Shown here one piece after another: positions 62,622 to 64,000 of a stretch of 64,000 nucleotides of DNA. The position numbers and the translations under genes were made by a program. The stretch is from Pseudomonadota bacterium (GTDB taxonomy: Bacteria; Pseudomonadota; Alphaproteobacteria; Sphingomonadales; Sphingomonadaceae): the NCBI GenBank assembly GCA_023389105.1, contig JAEWEY010000006.1, positions 124,001-188,000 on the forward strand. The letters are read 5' to 3'. How positions within the stretch are numbered: the stretch's first letter is position 1; every line of letters begins with the position of its first letter. Below the pieces are notes generated by a model, which did no database searches, was not told where the DNA came from, and saw only the letters and a list, made by a program, of their open reading frames with translations.

Positions 62622-62631
62622 GCGCCGCCTT
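62610..62631 (+). terminator. Rho-independent-like terminator overlapping the stop
   Basis: Perfect 9-base stem AAGGCGGCG/CGCCGCCTT with the stop codon in the loop (TAAG), followed by CGCTTCTTT. It ends the three-part hypothetical gene. Confidence 0.75.
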
Positions 62632-62657
62632 CGCTTCTTTCGACAGAAAGTAAAAAG

Positions 62658-62673
62658 AGCCGCTTAGGCGGCT
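62658..62673 (-). terminator. Terminator overlapping the PilZ stop
   Basis: Stem AGCCGC/GCGGCT with the TAA stop in the loop (CTAA), then CTTTTTA read leftward. It mirrors the terminator of the convergent gene 30 bases away. Confidence 0.8.
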
Positions 62674-63143
62674 TTCGAATCCTCACCGAGGCGAAGGCCC
62701 TCGACCACTGCGTCCACCGCGCATTTGCGCGAGAGGTCGGCAAGAATGGCGATCTGCGTATCGTCTGCCGCCCGGGCGAGTCGGTTGGCCCGCGTCGCAA
62801 TGCTGCGCAGCTCGGCGATCGCGCTGTCGGGCAACCGCTGCTGGTCCGCCAGCAATCGATCGAATACCGCTTGTGAGAGCGGCCGTTCAAACTCCAGGCC
62901 GATGAACTCCTGGCAGTGCCAGGCCACGCGGCAGAACTGCGTTTCGAGCCCGGCGATGTTGAGCCAGACCCAGCTGTCGTTCTCGACGTTCGAAGTGCAC
63001 TCGACCCGGCAGCCCTTGATCGACATGTCGATTACCCGAGCGCGAACACGGCTCTTCGTGCCGTCGCGCATTGTCGCGTTCAATCGAAGCGCCAGCCGGT
63101 CTGCGCTGCGGCGTTCGGGCTGGGTTTTTGAAGCTTGAGCCAT
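62664..63143 (-). CDS. PilZ-domain protein
   Basis: 159 residues from ATG 63143: ERRSADRLALRLNATMRDGTKSRVRARVIDMSIKGCRVEC. The R-xx-x-R...D-S--G pattern is the PilZ c-di-GMP-binding fold (first motif reduced to ERRSADR, second IDMSIKGC). A C-terminal helical region follows. Possibly a c-di-GMP receptor or a degenerate relative; output unknown. Confidence 0.85.
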   Translation of the reverse strand: MAQASKTQPERRSADRLALRLNATMRDGTKSRVRARVIDMSIKGCRVECTSNVENDSWVWLNIAGLETQFCRVAWHCQEFIGLEFERPLSQAVFDRLLADQQRLPDSAIAELRSIATRANRLARAADDTQIAILADLSRKCAVDAVVEGLRLGEDSKAA

Positions 63144-63234
63144 GGATGCATACCCCTTGGCTCCATTTTGGTCTTTCAATGGTGAACAAATAGTATGTCG
63201 AGGCGGGCGAATAACGCCCGCCCCGAGTAGGTGC

Positions 63235-63642
63235 TTAGCGGACCTGGACGCGGACCACGGGCCGCACCCATCCGCGAGCCAGCGGCGCATATTTCAACCG
63301 CACCTCGGAGACATCTCGCGCGGCGCCGCGAAGATCCAGGTTCCGCGTGCAGGTGCCCGCGCGCATCAGGCTGCGAGTCCCGATATCCTGGTGACCGCCG
63401 TTGCGGAAACGGACATCGACGTCGCGCATCTGGATCGGGCCACCGAACACGCAAACCCGCATCTGCCGATACCGGGCAGTGCCCGGCACGCGGATCGAGT
63501 CCGTATCGCGCCCGTCGACCGTCTCCACGGCGATTGTCCGCCAATTGTTCGAATGCTGATTGTTCCAGCGCTGCGCATCGGCGGGAGCCGCGGCAGCGAC
63601 CGCGGCCAAGGTAGCGGCGCCGAGCATCAGGGTGCGTGTCAT
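63235..63642 (-). CDS. Hypothetical secreted protein
   Basis: 135 residues from ATG 63642, which has a strong AAGGAGA site. Sec signal (LMLGAATLAAVAAAAPADA), then a beta-rich body (RTIAVETVDGRDTDSIRVP, QMRVCVFGGPIQMRDVDVRF) with a Cys pair (VCVFG, TCTRN). A family often called 'DUF2541-like' could fit, but I am not certain. Periplasmic or extracellular. Confidence 0.7.
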   Translation of the reverse strand: MTRTLMLGAATLAAVAAAAPADAQRWNNQHSNNWRTIAVETVDGRDTDSIRVPGTARYRQMRVCVFGGPIQMRDVDVRFRNGGHQDIGTRSLMRAGTCTRNLDLRGAARDVSEVRLKYAPLARGWVRPVVRVQVR

Positions 63643-63754
63643 CGTATGTCTCCTTGCATTCACTGACACCCGAACGGGTACGCCCCCTAGGCTGTTGCCC
63701 CGCTGAACCCCCGATTCATCTCACCTCAACGAAAGTTAAGGTTGTCGGGGCTGC

Positions 63755-64000
63755 TCAGCCGCACACGGCGCGATCGCCGGTCGAGTATAAGCGGCTGATC
63801 GTCGAGGTCGGCGAGGTGCTGATGGCAACCGCTTCAGAGCCGCAGCGCCGCAGCTGGAACCGGACCTTGCGTGAGTGAAAGTCCAGCGAGACCCGGCGAA
63901 AGGTTTCCAACAGATCGGTACCGAGGAGCAAGGCCGGCTCGTCATTCACGCCGAAGACGGTGAACGGCGGCACATCGGCGAATGCGAGAGGCACGTTGCC
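63755..64000 (-). CDS. Retropepsin-like aspartic protease, 5' end outside window
   Basis: The visible end of a leftward gene (open to the window edge): VNDEPALLLGTDLLETFRRV followed by LDFHSRKVRFQL. The LLLGTDLL block and the following strand are the C-terminal flap region of PF13650/PF13975-type retroviral-like proteases common in alphaproteobacteria. The catalytic DTGA motif would lie outside the window. Confidence 0.7.
   Translation of the reverse strand, partial: GNVPLAFADVPPFTVFGVNDEPALLLGTDLLETFRRVSLDFHSRKVRFQLRRCGSEAVAISTSPTSTISRLYSTGDRAVCG

Noticed and set aside
1..64000. CRISPR arrays, insertion sequences, rRNA and riboswitches
   Set aside because: I looked for regular short repeats, transposase motifs, rRNA segments and known aptamer cores and saw none I could support.

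Overview
The window is about 64 kb of GC-rich DNA from an alphaproteobacterium, most likely a sphingomonad (Sphingomonas/Sphingomicrobium-like). The grounds are a mic60-like gene next to hemD-hemC, many gene pairs joined by ATGA, GTGA or TTGA overlaps, Ala/Pro-rich exported proteins, and the intergenic palindromes typical of this group. Nearly all of it is densely packed chromosome. The exception is one clear genomic island of about 18.7 kb.

Left chromosomal block (1-8567): end of a HAD hydrolase; a leftward group ftsK, lolA, xth, ribA; a rightward ubiH/COQ6-type hydroxylase; a leftward thioredoxin-TPR gene (cnoX/ybbN-like) coupled to a Lon-N-domain gene; and tRNA-Gly(GCC).

Genomic island (8523-27225): the last 45 bases of tRNA-Gly are repeated exactly at 27181-27225, and a leftward P4-type tyrosine integrase lies just inside that right-hand copy. 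From left to right the island carries (a) a two-gene type IIS restriction-modification system, made of a fused double D12-class adenine methyltransferase and a nuclease resembling the BstNBI/AlwI family; (b) small helix-turn-helix/AlpA-like genes and a possible HUH replication initiator; (c) a tight cluster of a PD-(D/E)XK nuclease, an ArdC-type protein, a PP2C phosphatase and a Cas4-like Fe-S nuclease, which is the best candidate here for an undescribed defence or element-maintenance system; (d) a lipoprotein serpin with an intact inhibitory hinge, divergent from a MacB-like membrane fusion protein/permease/ATPase set; (e) a tautomerase, a HxlR regulator with an extra C-terminal domain, a lipocalin, and a scrambled HWE histidine-kinase pseudogene; (f) the integrase.

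Right chromosomal block (27226-64000): gabD-like dehydrogenase; leftward hemC-hemD-mic60; rightward tsaD-gpsA-rsmB, then rpe-heparinase II/III-like-purH; small YdcH-like and zinc-ribbon genes; leftward polA and a Wzx-like flippase; nadB with an ABC ATPase; an NDUFS6-like zinc finger, tldD and a DUF924 gene as one overlapping operon; a secreted M3 peptidase; recQ; a Tat-exported GH47 mannosidase; an ATM1-like exporter; an SDR reductase preceded by a 45-codon gene; a 35-codon membrane peptide plus pspC behind a very good sigma-54 promoter with an upstream inverted repeat; a periplasmic peroxiredoxin; several sphingomonad-type hypothetical proteins; a PilZ protein; and the end of a retropepsin-like protease.

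No rRNA operon, CRISPR array, intact insertion sequence or replication origin was seen.
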